Assembly: GCA_944326325.1 (NCBI GenBank)
Contig: CALVDQ010000003.1
Coordinates: forward strand, 62,001 to 126,000
Source: an uncultured Bacteroidales bacterium
Lineage (GTDB): Bacteria; Bacteroidota; Bacteroidia; Bacteroidales; UBA932
DNA length: 64,000 bases
Direction of reading: 5' to 3'
Positions 9,789 to 19,317 of this stretch are shown piece after piece; within the stretch, counting starts at the first letter, position 1, and each line of letters begins with the position of its first letter. The position numbers and the translations under genes are program-made. The notes below the pieces were generated by a model. That model did no database searches. It had not been told where the DNA came from and saw nothing but the letters and a program-made list of their open reading frames with translations.

Positions 9789-10949
9789 CTATCTGTTCAG
9801 ATTCCTGTCGATCAACCTGTTGAGTCTTGCCACTGAATCCGAGGTAGTATATCCGTCAGGAGCCGTGTTGAAACAATAGTCGAGAAGCCTGTCCACGGAA
9901 GAGACGGCAACGTGCATCCTCGTGTCACATGAGGCGTAGTAGATATACACTTTCCCGTCATCATCCGCAATCCAGCCATTGGAAAACAGCACATTCATGA
10001 CATCCCCGATATATTCGTCCCCTTCCGGTACAAGGAAGAAGCCGCCTGGCTCCGCTATCACTTTGGACGGATCTTCCAGGGAGGTCACATAGAGATAGAG
10101 CACATAACGCAGACCCGAAGCGCAGCCGCGCACCCCGTGGGCCAGATGAAGCCAGCCTTCCGGGGTCTTTATCGGTGCAGGTCCTTCTCCGTTCTTCTGC
10201 TCCTTGATGGTGTGGTAATGCCTTGCGTTTATGATCTTCTCGTCCTTTATCTGCACATGGGTCATGTCATCTACAAGGGCCCAGCCTATGCCGCCGCCGC
10301 GGCCTGCGTCGATGAACCCGTCCTGCGGTCTCGTGTACAAGGCATATTTCCCGTCCACGAACTCGGGATGGAGGACGACGTTCCTCTGCTGCGAATCCGA
10401 CTCCATGTCAGGAAGGCGCTCCCAGCTGACGAAGTCCCTTGTCCTCGCCACTCCGGCAGATGCCACGGCTGAAGACAGGTCTCCAGGGGCGGCGGAAGGA
10501 TCCTTGCGCTCTACGCAGAAGATACCGTAGATCCAGCCATCTTCATGTGCCGTGAGCCTCATGTCATAGATATTGGTGGCAGGTTCGCCGTAGTCAGGCA
10601 TGGTGACGGGCCTGTCCCAGAAACGGAAGTTGTCAATCCCGTTAGGGCTTTCGGCCACCGCGAAAAAGGATTTGCGGTCTGCACCTTCCACCCTTACGAC
10701 AAGGATATACCGTCCGTTCCACTTGATTGCCCCGGAATTGAACGTAGCATGGATGCCGAACCTTTCCATGAGGTACGGGTTGGTCTCCCGGCAAAGGTCA
10801 TATCTCCAGGAAAGAGGGGCATGGTCTCCGGTTAGGATCGGATACCTGTACCTTTCATATATGCCATTGCCTTCGACAGGCTCGTTCTTTCTTGTAATAA
10901 GGGCTTCATGATTCTTTTTCAGCCACTCGAGTCTTTCTTCAAAATTCAT
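9789..10949 (-). CDS. GH130_1 4-O-beta-D-mannosyl-D-glucose phosphorylase
   Basis: 386 residues, no signal peptide, so cytoplasmic. Phosphorolyses beta-1,4-mannosylglucose to alpha-mannose-1-phosphate and glucose. The GH130 subfamily 1 pattern is clear: [19 protein letters not shown] near residue 30, [30 protein letters not shown] carrying the conserved catalytic Asp, and [13 protein letters not shown]. Its partner in the known Bacteroides mannan pathway is the mannobiose 2-epimerase, found here at 22266. It is cotranscribed with the symporter (31-base gap). Confidence 0.92.
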   Translation of the reverse strand: MNFEERLEWLKKNHEALITRKNEPVEGNGIYERYRYPILTGDHAPLSWRYDLCRETNPYLMERFGIHATFNSGAIKWNGRYILVVRVEGADRKSFFAVAESPNGIDNFRFWDRPVTMPDYGEPATNIYDMRLTAHEDGWIYGIFCVERKDPSAAPGDLSSAVASAGVARTRDFVSWERLPDMESDSQQRNVVLHPEFVDGKYALYTRPQDGFIDAGRGGGIGWALVDDMTHVQIKDEKIINARHYHTIKEQKNGEGPAPIKTPEGWLHLAHGVRGCASGLRYVLYLYVTSLEDPSKVIAEPGGFFLVPEGDEYIGDVMNVLFSNGWIADDDGKVYIYYASCDTRMHVAVSSVDRLLDYCFNTAPDGYTTSDSVARLNRLIDRNLNR

Positions 10950-11036
10950 TTCAGAAAATTTTTATTGTTGCTTCAATCTGTGTTTCTGTTTCATGGGAAC
11001 CGTTTCCCTGACGCCCGTGAAGGCGGTCATCCGGCC

Positions 11037-12125
11037 TCATTCGTCCAGCAGGACGATATCCCCGCAGGAGACGAATTCAAGGAAGTCCTCCTCTGAGAGC
11101 GTTCCTTTCCATGGTCCGTAGAAATGACTTTCCCTGTCCCAGGCGTTGCGCCATACAAGAAGGTATGCCACAGGATAATCCTTCACCGCAGGATACAGGA
11201 CCCCGGTCCACCATTTCCCGTAAGGGATACCTTCAAAGCCGGTCTCGGTCAGGGCTATGGTCTTGCCGTGCGCCTTTCCGAGCTCCGTCATGAAGGCCAG
11301 GGTGCTGTCCAGCAGGGATGAATATGCGGCATTGGACTCCGGAGCCTCCCCGTACTGGTAACAGTCCAGACCGAGGATGTCCACCATATCGTCCCCGGGA
11401 TAGCGCTCCATATATCCGCCGGCATCCACCCCTGCTCCAGGCGAATAAGCCCATACGAGGTTGTCGAGCCCGCGGTCGGAAGTCATGTAAGTATAGGTCA
11501 TCTTCCAAAGCCCGGTATACTGTTCCTTCGAGCAGAGGTCCCTGCCCCACCAGAACCAGCTTCCGGTGTGCTCGTGCCACGGTCTGAATATCACCGGGAC
11601 AGGACTGCCCTTGCTGTCCTTCAGGGAGGCGAGGAAATCAGCGCAGCGCGAGAGCCACTGCATGAACAGCTCATGCTTCTCCCCGCCCTCAAGCACCGAA
11701 GCCACGACAGCTGAGGAGGACACGTCCCAGGAATCACCGCCGGTCAGGGGGTTGCGCGGATGCCACGAGAAAGTGACTATGCCGCCTCTCTCATGATGAG
11801 CCACGGCAGCTTCACGTATCATGGAGAAAGGATTCCCGTCAAGGTTGCAGTCATCGCCGAGCTCTATCCCGCCGAGATCAAACCCGAGGACTGCCGGGTG
11901 GCTGCCGCAGACATCCTTGACATCAGAACGGTCAAGGTCGTCTCCCGGCACAGCCCTCCACGAATGCCCGTACATCAGCGCGTCCTGGTGTCCGAAAAGG
12001 ATATCACCGGAGGAAGCCGCAACCTCAAGCCTCGCCTTCAATGCCCCTGACGGGGTTTCTCCACTGCTGCAGGCGGAAAGGACCGCCGCAGCCATGAGAA
12101 ATATCGATATGCTCTTTATTTTCAT
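11037..12125 (-). CDS. GH26 beta-mannanase lipoprotein
   Basis: 362 residues. The signal ends in lipobox LSAC (Cys19), and SSGETPSG follows. GH26 catalytic residues are both present: acid/base Glu185 in FRPWHEHTGSWFWWG and nucleophile Glu294 in LTETGFEG. Cuts beta-1,4-mannan, like the GH26 mannanases of Bacteroides mannan loci, which mostly release mannobiose. The start overlaps the GH3 stop by four bases (ATGA). It lacks the Ig-like domain of the other GH26 in this cluster, so the two may work at different sites (periplasm-facing versus surface) or on different chain lengths. Confidence 0.92.
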   Translation of the reverse strand: MKIKSISIFLMAAAVLSACSSGETPSGALKARLEVAASSGDILFGHQDALMYGHSWRAVPGDDLDRSDVKDVCGSHPAVLGFDLGGIELGDDCNLDGNPFSMIREAAVAHHERGGIVTFSWHPRNPLTGGDSWDVSSSAVVASVLEGGEKHELFMQWLSRCADFLASLKDSKGSPVPVIFRPWHEHTGSWFWWGRDLCSKEQYTGLWKMTYTYMTSDRGLDNLVWAYSPGAGVDAGGYMERYPGDDMVDILGLDCYQYGEAPESNAAYSSLLDSTLAFMTELGKAHGKTIALTETGFEGIPYGKWWTGVLYPAVKDYPVAYLLVWRNAWDRESHFYGPWKGTLSEEDFLEFVSCGDIVLLDE

Positions 12126-14422
12126 AACACTCTTATACTTGTTTTCAGAAGATCCTTGTCATCAGACGAAGAGCCGACCATCAGGATGAACTCGCCAGGC
12201 TCGACGACTGGTTTCAGGTCCTTGTCCAGGAACATCAGCTTGTCAGGGGTGACAGTGAACCCGACCGTCCTTGTCTCGCCAGGAGCAAGGGAAATCCTCG
12301 CGAAATCCTTCAGTTCCTTGACCGGACGTGTCACAGATGAGAACCTGTCCCTGATATAGAGCTGCACAATCTCGTCACCAGCCATCTTTCCTGTATTCTT
12401 CACATCCACATAGACTTTCACGGAACCGTCGGCAGGAATCTCCGTCCTGTCCACCCTCATGCCGGAGTATTCATACCTGTTGTAGGAAAGACCGTAGCCG
12501 AAAGGATAGAGCGGAGTGCTCGGGGTGAGTGCATACGGATGGAAATACTGTGAAGGCTTGTGGTTGTATATCATCTGCACCTGTCCCACAGAGCGCGGTA
12601 TGGTCACGGCCAGTTTTGCGGACGGATTCACTTTCCCGTACAATATCTCCGCAATGGCCTGTCCGCCGTACATCCCGGGCTCCCAGGCATTGACAAGGGC
12701 AGGAAGATGCTCCGCAGCCCATTCCGTGCCGAGAGGCCGTCCGGAAATGAGGACAAGGACTGTCGGCTTTCCGGAAGCCGCGACCTTGCGTATCAGTTCG
12801 TCCTGAAGTCCGACAAGGTCAATGTCAGAGCGGTCGGTATCTTCTCCGGATGTCCGTTCCGTCCAGCGCCCGCGGTACATGTACTCTCCGGCGACCACGA
12901 TGTTCAGGTCACAGGTGCGTGCAAGCCCGGCAGCTCTGCTGACCTTCTCCGGAGACATATTGCGCGGGTCCCAGCCCTGGTCAACGAAGACGAAATCCGT
13001 CTCAGGCGATACCATCTCCAGACCTTCGAGGACAGTGGTGACGTTCTCCGGCTTCTGGTCTGCGCTCCAGTCCCCGAGGATGTTGTGGTCATCGGCATTT
13101 ATGCCGGTCACGAGGACCCTGCGGTATTTCTCCGGCTTCAGAGGAAGGATTCCGTCATTCTTGAGAAGCACTATGGATTTACGTGCAGCTTCCAGCGCTG
13201 TCTGCCTGTGTGCGGGGCAGAGCCGTACATCCATAGTGGTCTTCTCGTCCGCATACGGCTGCTCGAACAGCCCGAGACGGAACTTCATCTCAAGAATCCT
13301 GCGCACGGACTGGTCTATACGGCTTTCAGGTATACGTCCCTCACGGACAAGCTCGCATACATATTCGTTCCAGTACACACCGTGCATGTGCATGTCCATT
13401 CCGGCCATGATGCTCTGGCAGAAAGCCTCCTTCAGGTTTTCCGCAGTGGCATGGAGGTCATGTATGTGCTCTATGTCCATCCAGTCGCTTACCACGAATC
13501 CCTTGAAATCCCATTCTTCTCTGAGCACATCTTCCATGAGCCATTCATTGGAGTGGCAAGGTATGCCGTTCAGCTCGTTGTGGGCTGTCATCAGGGACAT
13601 CGCCCCGGCTTCCACACCTTTCTCGAATGGAGGGAAGAAGACTTCGCGGATGGTCCGCTCCGAGAGGTCTGTCGGGGAGCCGTTGGTACCGTTTATCGGC
13701 TGGCTGCCTCCGACGAAATGCTTGATGCAGGCAAGGACATCATCTGACGACAGGTCGCCCTGATATCCCTTCACGGTCTCCGCACCCATCAGGCTGACAA
13801 GGTAAGGGTCTTCCCCGAAGGTTTCCCCTACCCTTCCCCAACGCGGGTCGCGTGCGACTTCCACATTAGGGTTGAATGTCCAGTGCATATTCATTGCACG
13901 CATCTCTGCAGCGGTCTCACGGGCTATCCTGTATGCAAGGTCAAGGTCGAATGAGCTTGCCAGACCTATGTTTGTCGGATATACAGTGTTGTCAGGTGCG
14001 TTTGCATTGCCGTGGATGGCGTCGATCCCGAAGATCACAGGGATGGCGAGACGGCTCTGCATGGCGAGCGACTGAAGATAGTTTGCCTCCTCGATGGTCA
14101 GGACATGGAGAAACGAGCCCACAAGCCCCTTCTTCGTCCATTCTGCCACCGAGTCTGCGGAGAAGCCGGGGTAGAATGCGTTGGCAGTGTTATTCTTCAG
14201 GTCTTCCTCGCTGAGGGAAGCCTCGTTCTTCCTGATATGCTCCAGTCCCACGAACTGGTTCATCTGACCTACCTTCTCCTCGAGGGTCATCCTGCCGAGC
14301 AGGTCCTCGACCCTTTTCTCCACGGGAGCGTCCGCGTCCTTGTAGACAGGACTGCTGTCAGAAGCACAAGATGCTGTCATCATAAAAGCGAAAGTCAAAG
14401 TTATGATACCGTAATATTTCAT
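12122..14422 (-). CDS. GH3 beta-glycosidase (beta-glucosidase-like) lipoprotein
   Basis: 766 residues. An N-terminal signal ends at TASC (Cys19), a loose lipobox. Domain order is typical: GH3 TIM barrel (about 30-360), alpha/beta sandwich (about 395-620), fibronectin-III-like C-terminal domain (about 670-755). The nucleophile Asp lies in GFVVSDWMD; substrate-binding motifs KHFVGGSQP and GDLSSDDV precede it. Probably removes non-reducing glucose from glucomannan oligosaccharides, fitting a galactoglucomannan target; family membership is firm and the substrate is inferred. It begins 15 bases after the second GH26 gene. Confidence 0.9.
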   Translation of the reverse strand: MKYYGIITLTFAFMMTASCASDSSPVYKDADAPVEKRVEDLLGRMTLEEKVGQMNQFVGLEHIRKNEASLSEEDLKNNTANAFYPGFSADSVAEWTKKGLVGSFLHVLTIEEANYLQSLAMQSRLAIPVIFGIDAIHGNANAPDNTVYPTNIGLASSFDLDLAYRIARETAAEMRAMNMHWTFNPNVEVARDPRWGRVGETFGEDPYLVSLMGAETVKGYQGDLSSDDVLACIKHFVGGSQPINGTNGSPTDLSERTIREVFFPPFEKGVEAGAMSLMTAHNELNGIPCHSNEWLMEDVLREEWDFKGFVVSDWMDIEHIHDLHATAENLKEAFCQSIMAGMDMHMHGVYWNEYVCELVREGRIPESRIDQSVRRILEMKFRLGLFEQPYADEKTTMDVRLCPAHRQTALEAARKSIVLLKNDGILPLKPEKYRRVLVTGINADDHNILGDWSADQKPENVTTVLEGLEMVSPETDFVFVDQGWDPRNMSPEKVSRAAGLARTCDLNIVVAGEYMYRGRWTERTSGEDTDRSDIDLVGLQDELIRKVAASGKPTVLVLISGRPLGTEWAAEHLPALVNAWEPGMYGGQAIAEILYGKVNPSAKLAVTIPRSVGQVQMIYNHKPSQYFHPYALTPSTPLYPFGYGLSYNRYEYSGMRVDRTEIPADGSVKVYVDVKNTGKMAGDEIVQLYIRDRFSSVTRPVKELKDFARISLAPGETRTVGFTVTPDKLMFLDKDLKPVVEPGEFILMVGSSSDDKDLLKTSIRVL

Positions 14423-14437
14423 GATATTAATCCTGTT

Positions 14438-15862
14438 TTAAAAAAGATCATCCGGCAGTTCCGAACGGTCGATGACGGCGTCCGAGGCGAATGTTTGGGT
14501 CCACCATCCGATATCGGCATGGGCGTGTGCGTAGCCTGCGGTGTAGTCGTTCCCGTAGTCATACCACGGCATGAAGAACAGCCACTGCGCCCCTGCATCC
14601 CACTGAGGCCCCATGTCCGCGACATTGCCCAGTTCGGAAAGAGTCACCATCTTGTGCTCCGACAGGGATGCTACCGTACTGAACTGCCCTGCCAGCGATG
14701 CCGCATCGGCGTCGTTGTAGATATCCTTTCCGACAATGTCCACATAATCATCCCCGGGATAAAAGGCGAAGTCTATGTCAGAGAATGACGATGTCTGCGT
14801 AGTCCACACCCATATCAGGTTGCGCAGTCCGGCAGCCTTGAACCAGTCGAACATGTAGCGCCACAGGGCCACGTATGCATCGGCTCCGTCAGCTCCCCAC
14901 CAGAACCAGGCTCCTGTACCGTAGGTATAGGTGTTGCCCGCAGCCTCGTGGAGGGGTCTCCAGATGACCGGGATGCCTGCTTCCTGGAGAAGCATGAGAT
15001 AGTCTGCGATCTTTTCAAGGTCTGCTTCCAATACGGCGTTCTCCCATGTGCCTTCGATGAGGGCATCGGCAGCACTGAAGGTATTGGCTTTGCCGTCATC
15101 GGTCTCGACATTGAATGTCAGTTCGGTGCTTCCCTGGGATATCGGGACATTCCAGTGCCAGCCGGCACCGACAAGGCCTCCGGCCTCCCACCATTCGCGG
15201 ACCGGGGTGATGTCACCGTAGTCAATCCAGTCTGTAGGAGAGTCTGCTAGGTGTACATAGTCGAAAAAAGCTATCGCGGGATATTTTCCCGTACACTGCC
15301 CTATCCACTGCGCCTCATCGGTGTTCCAGTTGACGTGTGCCATCGCTCCGGAAAGTGTCCTGGTCCCGTAGACAGAGCGGAGATAGTCATAAAGCCTTGC
15401 GGCCGCCGGGATCGGGTCTTCCGTCACCAGGGTTCCTGCTATCTCCTGCCCGCTGTCTCCGGAAAAGGATTTCATGGTAAATGTTATGCTTATCTCTTCC
15501 GCCGGGTTGTTCTCATAGCCGGTGACAGTACCTGCCGGCAATGTAACCGTATAGTCAGAGCCCTGCTCCAGCCCCGAGATACCGATGGTCACTTCCTGCA
15601 TATAGGCATCGATGTTCGCTATCTGCGCCCCTCCGCTTACGGCAATCCTGTCACGCTCTGCCGTAGGACACATTACATTGCGGTCGAATGTAAGGATCAG
15701 GTCGAGGGATGTCCCCACGAGATCCGCAGCCCCGTCCTCCGGGGAGGACGAGACAAGATGCGGGGGTTCAGCTCCGGTGACAGGGTCCTCCTCAGGTGTC
15801 TGGCACGAGAAGGCAAGGATCGCTGACAGGACGGCTGTGAGTGCGTAAGAAATGTGTTTCAT
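14438..15862 (-). CDS. GH26 beta-mannanase with N-terminal Ig-like domain
   Basis: 474 residues. Signal followed by lipobox-like AFSC (Cys20), then an acidic, threonine-rich stretch expected of a surface-exported lipoprotein. Residues about 33-130 form an Ig-like (Big_5-type) domain with the pattern SSPEDGA and LTFDRNV. The GH26 domain follows: acid/base Glu in WRPLHEAAG, the nearby GAWFWWG aromatic motif, and nucleophile Glu in TLSELGNVADMG. Predicted to make the first cuts in mannan at the cell surface. It starts 8 bases after the stop of the SusC/glycan-binding chimera. Confidence 0.9.
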   Translation of the reverse strand: MKHISYALTAVLSAILAFSCQTPEEDPVTGAEPPHLVSSSPEDGAADLVGTSLDLILTFDRNVMCPTAERDRIAVSGGAQIANIDAYMQEVTIGISGLEQGSDYTVTLPAGTVTGYENNPAEEISITFTMKSFSGDSGQEIAGTLVTEDPIPAAARLYDYLRSVYGTRTLSGAMAHVNWNTDEAQWIGQCTGKYPAIAFFDYVHLADSPTDWIDYGDITPVREWWEAGGLVGAGWHWNVPISQGSTELTFNVETDDGKANTFSAADALIEGTWENAVLEADLEKIADYLMLLQEAGIPVIWRPLHEAAGNTYTYGTGAWFWWGADGADAYVALWRYMFDWFKAAGLRNLIWVWTTQTSSFSDIDFAFYPGDDYVDIVGKDIYNDADAASLAGQFSTVASLSEHKMVTLSELGNVADMGPQWDAGAQWLFFMPWYDYGNDYTAGYAHAHADIGWWTQTFASDAVIDRSELPDDLF

Positions 15863-15870
15863 ATACCAGA

Positions 15871-18552
15871 CTATTTGACAGTGACCTTAGTGAAAAGCAA
15901 ACCGCCGTCACCCTGAAGGATGATACCGCAGTCCACATCTCCGACTGCTCCGTGTTTGGCGTTGATATTGTCGAGTATCTCCTGGGTCAGGGTGCAGGTA
16001 AGGCATCTTGAACCGAATGTCCAGCCCCAGCCTGCAGAGCTCTCTGTCGGCTTGAATGTCTGCTCGCCGACTTCAGGGAATATAAGTGCGCTCCAGTCAC
16101 CGTAATTGATCTGTACCTGGCTCCAGGTCTCTGTCGTCTGTTCGAAATAGAAGTTTATCTGGGCGCCGGCGCTGCAGCCTTCAAATCCGCTGACAGGGAT
16201 GAGGACCCTGCCGCCGTCTCCCCATGTCAGGGTGATGTTCCCTTCCCAGATGGTACGCTCGGCTCCGAGGACTTCAAACGACATCACACAGTCTTCCTCT
16301 TCACCTGTCGTCAGGACGAAATGAGGGGTATAGGTACCTGGCGCGACGTCTGCCGGTATGATGAAGACTATTTCCGTATCCGACCTGCCGACATACGACG
16401 TGACCTTGGTGTCGCCGAGATAGATGGATTCTATCATGTTGAAGGATGTTCCCGTCATGGTCACCTCAGCCCCCGGAAGAGCCGAAGCTGTGATTCCGGT
16501 GACATTTGTAACAGTATTATGGTTCACAGTAAGTTCATCCGCTGACTCTACCTCCGTACCGTTCGCAACGACAACAGTCACGATGCCTGTAGTGCTGGTC
16601 AGAACAGTGGTGACAGTCAGCCCGGTCTCGCTGTCAATCTCGAACGCGCAATCGACACCGTTCAATTTCACACCTGTGACAAGGTCGAGGTCGGTCCCTG
16701 TGACAGTGAATTCCTCGCCTGCCATCACCTCCGGAGCTCCGAAGCCTGTGATTACCGGTTTCACAAGGGTCACAGCAGAAGTTTCGACTGTCTTTTCTGC
16801 AGCAGTTGAAAGAGTGATGGCACCGTCTGTAGCGGCTGCAGGTATGGTTGCTGTAATATCTCCTGTCTCAGATGAATAAGAGAACTCCGCAGCGGCATCT
16901 CCGGAGAAAGTCACCCCGGTCACAAGGTCGAGGTCAGTACCGGAAATGACTACATCCAGACCAGCCTTGAACCTGCTTTCCGCAGAGACTCCGGTCACTT
17001 CAGGCACACCGATGGTCACAGACACCCCTGTCGGAATATCTATCCCCGAAGCGGAGACACATATCACCTCGCCGTCATGGGCATCGGAAGGCACCCTCAC
17101 CACGATCCTTGTAGCGCTCTGCGAAACGAAATCGGCAGCCTCGACAGCACCTGCACCCGCAAATTCAACTGATGCGATGCAGTTCAACAAAGTACCTGTA
17201 ATAGTGACTTCATCCCCTGAACATACAGCCGCAGGAGCCAGACCTGTCACCGCCGGCAGGGTCACTTCCAGTTCCTCCTCCGATTCGATGATGTTGGCGA
17301 ACAGTCCTTCATTCTCCGGAATGGTCATATCAAGGTCGCCTATGCCAATGACTCCTGTACGGGCTTCAGCAGGTACTGTCACCTTTATCTCATATCTGGT
17401 ATGCGATACGAAATCCTCGCCGGAAACAAGCACATTGTCCGAGAAGACAACCTCGTTGATGAGGTTGAGATAGTCTCCGGTGATGGTTATTACATCGCCA
17501 GGAGCTGCTTCCGCAGGAGAAAAACCTTCGAACTCTATAGGTTCGGAATAGGTAAGCTCCGTCACGGTGACAATCTCCACACCGTCGGATGTGACAAGGG
17601 TCACCAGCCCGGGCTCAGGACCGTCCTTAGGCACGGTAATCCTGATCTCGCTCGGGTCGGACATCTCGCCTACGACAGCGAGGTCATTGTAGAACTGGGC
17701 GAACTCCCTGAGGTTCATCATGTCCAGACGTCTTGTCTGCTGGGACACGGCGAACATACCGTCGTATGAGATCTTGGCGTCGCCTGCCTTTCCCCTCTTG
17801 GTCGTGATCAGGACAACACCGTTGGCACCCTGCGCTCCATAGATGGCGGTAGCCGAGGCGTCCTTGAGGATTTCCATGCTGACGATGTCGGCAGGGTTGA
17901 TCGTGGACAGAGGTGAGATGGTGGACACCCTTCCGTTTCCGAGGGCGTCAGCGAGACCGAAATCTGCACCAGAGTTGCCTCCGCCCTGGACTATGACTCC
18001 GTCTATCACATAGAGAGGCTCGGCATTGGCGTTGATGGTAGCCTGTCCGCGGACACGGATGGAAGATGACGAGCCCGGAGCTCCGGATGTGGTCACTGCC
18101 GAAACACCGGCTGCCCTTCCCTGGAGAGACTGGTCGAGAGATGATATCACGGAGCCTTTGAGAGCGTCCTCGCTCACTGATACGGAAGCACCTGACAGGT
18201 CGCTTCTTTTCATTGTACCGTAACCTACGACCACGACTTCATCAAGAAGTTCGCTGTCCTCCTTCAGGGTCGCGTTGTAGACTGTCTGTCCTGAAATGAC
18301 AGTGATCTGGACATCCTTGTATCCGATGGAAGATACGGTCAGGGCTGCGCCTTCGCCCACTTCCAGGATATAGTTTCCATCAAGGTCGGTGATGGCACCG
18401 TTCTGGGTACCGTCTTCAATGACACTCGCCCCTATCACAGGCAGTCCGGTCTGGTCTATGATCTTACCGGTCACCGTGACTTTCCGCTCTTGTGCCGCAA
18501 GGGACAGGCAGAAAAAGAGCAATGCCATGCATGCAAACAATTTACTCCTCAT
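15871..18552 (-). CDS. Chimeric gene: SusC N-terminal third joined in frame to an IPT-repeat surface glycan-binding protein
   Basis: 893 residues from the ATG at 18552; an upstream in-frame extension has no homology. Residues 1-22 are a signal peptide, about 23-105 the carboxypeptidase-D-like domain, and about 110-260 the TonB plug with the SusC hallmarks DEVVVVGYGTMKRSDLSG and MEILKDASATAIYG. At residue 300 (base about 17653) SusC similarity stops after NDLAVVGEMSDP. The rest is five IPT/TIG repeats (about 335-770) and a C-terminal mannan-SGBP-like domain (about 775-893, TIWEGNITLTWGDGG). The SusC barrel, a whole SusD and the lipoprotein start of the binding protein are missing. The product cannot import glycans as a SusC. 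Deletion in the strain or an assembly join are both possible. Confidence 0.85.
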   Translation of the reverse strand: MRSKLFACMALLFFCLSLAAQERKVTVTGKIIDQTGLPVIGASVIEDGTQNGAITDLDGNYILEVGEGAALTVSSIGYKDVQITVISGQTVYNATLKEDSELLDEVVVVGYGTMKRSDLSGASVSVSEDALKGSVISSLDQSLQGRAAGVSAVTTSGAPGSSSSIRVRGQATINANAEPLYVIDGVIVQGGGNSGADFGLADALGNGRVSTISPLSTINPADIVSMEILKDASATAIYGAQGANGVVLITTKRGKAGDAKISYDGMFAVSQQTRRLDMMNLREFAQFYNDLAVVGEMSDPSEIRITVPKDGPEPGLVTLVTSDGVEIVTVTELTYSEPIEFEGFSPAEAAPGDVITITGDYLNLINEVVFSDNVLVSGEDFVSHTRYEIKVTVPAEARTGVIGIGDLDMTIPENEGLFANIIESEEELEVTLPAVTGLAPAAVCSGDEVTITGTLLNCIASVEFAGAGAVEAADFVSQSATRIVVRVPSDAHDGEVICVSASGIDIPTGVSVTIGVPEVTGVSAESRFKAGLDVVISGTDLDLVTGVTFSGDAAAEFSYSSETGDITATIPAAATDGAITLSTAAEKTVETSAVTLVKPVITGFGAPEVMAGEEFTVTGTDLDLVTGVKLNGVDCAFEIDSETGLTVTTVLTSTTGIVTVVVANGTEVESADELTVNHNTVTNVTGITASALPGAEVTMTGTSFNMIESIYLGDTKVTSYVGRSDTEIVFIIPADVAPGTYTPHFVLTTGEEEDCVMSFEVLGAERTIWEGNITLTWGDGGRVLIPVSGFEGCSAGAQINFYFEQTTETWSQVQINYGDWSALIFPEVGEQTFKPTESSAGWGWTFGSRCLTCTLTQEILDNINAKHGAVGDVDCGIILQGDGGLLFTKVTVK

Positions 18553-18581
18553 AGTTATTGTTTTTTGTGTTAATAATAGTG

Positions 18582-19317
18582 TCAATATGATTGTTCCGTT
18601 TCCGGAGAAAGAAGTTTCTGGAAGAATGCGTCCCTTGCTGCCCACCATCCTGCCTCGGTCTCGACGTGGTGGCCGGCAAGAGGAAAGGTGACATAGCTCT
18701 TCGGGGACTTTATCATATTGTAGCCGGCGAAGTTCGTATGCGGAGGGCAGGTCCGGTCCTGAAGTCCGAAACCCATCAGTACCGGACAAGTGATCATGTC
18801 CGTGAAATTCTTGACGTCGAAATATGAGAGCGTGCGGAAAAGCCCGTCGCGGCTGATGCCCTGCTCCTGAGCCGCCTGCAGGACAGGCTGGGATGGCCAC
18901 TGGGCTATAGAGAAATAGTCAGGGAAATCTGAGAGGAACGACACGAACGGGGCTATGCCCTTGATCCTCCTGTCTAGGGAGGCTGCCACGAGGGTGAATG
19001 CCCCGCCCTGGCTCCCTCCTTCAGCGAATATCTTCGATGTGTCGGCTTTCTCACGCGATGCGACGAAATCTATGGCACGCACCACATCCATGAAGGCTCC
19101 CCTGTAATAATACGTATCCTTGTCCGCGATACCGCGCGTCACCCAGTCGTCCTTTTCGCCCGGTCTGCGGTTAAGCCCCTGGTTGCGCACGCAGAGGGTG
19201 AACTCGATGGCTTCAGGACGTGATGAAGGGTCGTTGTACCACGGCTCTGCGCCATAGCCCATATAGTTTATGAAGACCGGATATTTCCCTTCCTTCACCG
19301 GCTCGATGTATATATGC
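18582..19317 (-). pseudogene. C-terminal CE7 acetyl xylan esterase domain, out of frame with its GH5 partner
   Basis: About 240 residues of a carbohydrate esterase family 7 domain with the whole catalytic triad: Ser in EGGSQGG, Asp in GLQDRTCPP and His in AGHHVE. It is the direct continuation of the esterase start encoded at the end of the upstream frame: deleting two bases from the TA run at 19309-19315 gives uninterrupted SGIYIEPVKEGKYPVF. The only start for a separate protein is a GTG at 19298 that overlaps the upstream TGA (GTGA), so re-initiation could yield a fragment lacking the first strands of the fold. It would deacetylate mannan oligosaccharides if intact. Confidence 0.85.

Noticed and set aside
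12560..13747. 395-codon plus-strand frame
   Set aside because: Antisense shadow of the GH3 gene; low-complexity His/Val-rich translation with no motif.
15871..18900. A full-length SusC of normal size
   Set aside because: The 1009-codon frame has the right length only by chance: 116 codons lie upstream of the true start and everything after residue 300 is an IPT-repeat protein, not a barrel.
19295..19317. Programmed -1 ribosomal frameshift making GH5-CE7
   Set aside because: A -1 slip would also restore the frame, but there is no X-XXY-YYZ slippery heptamer or following stem. A two-base expansion of the TA run is simpler.
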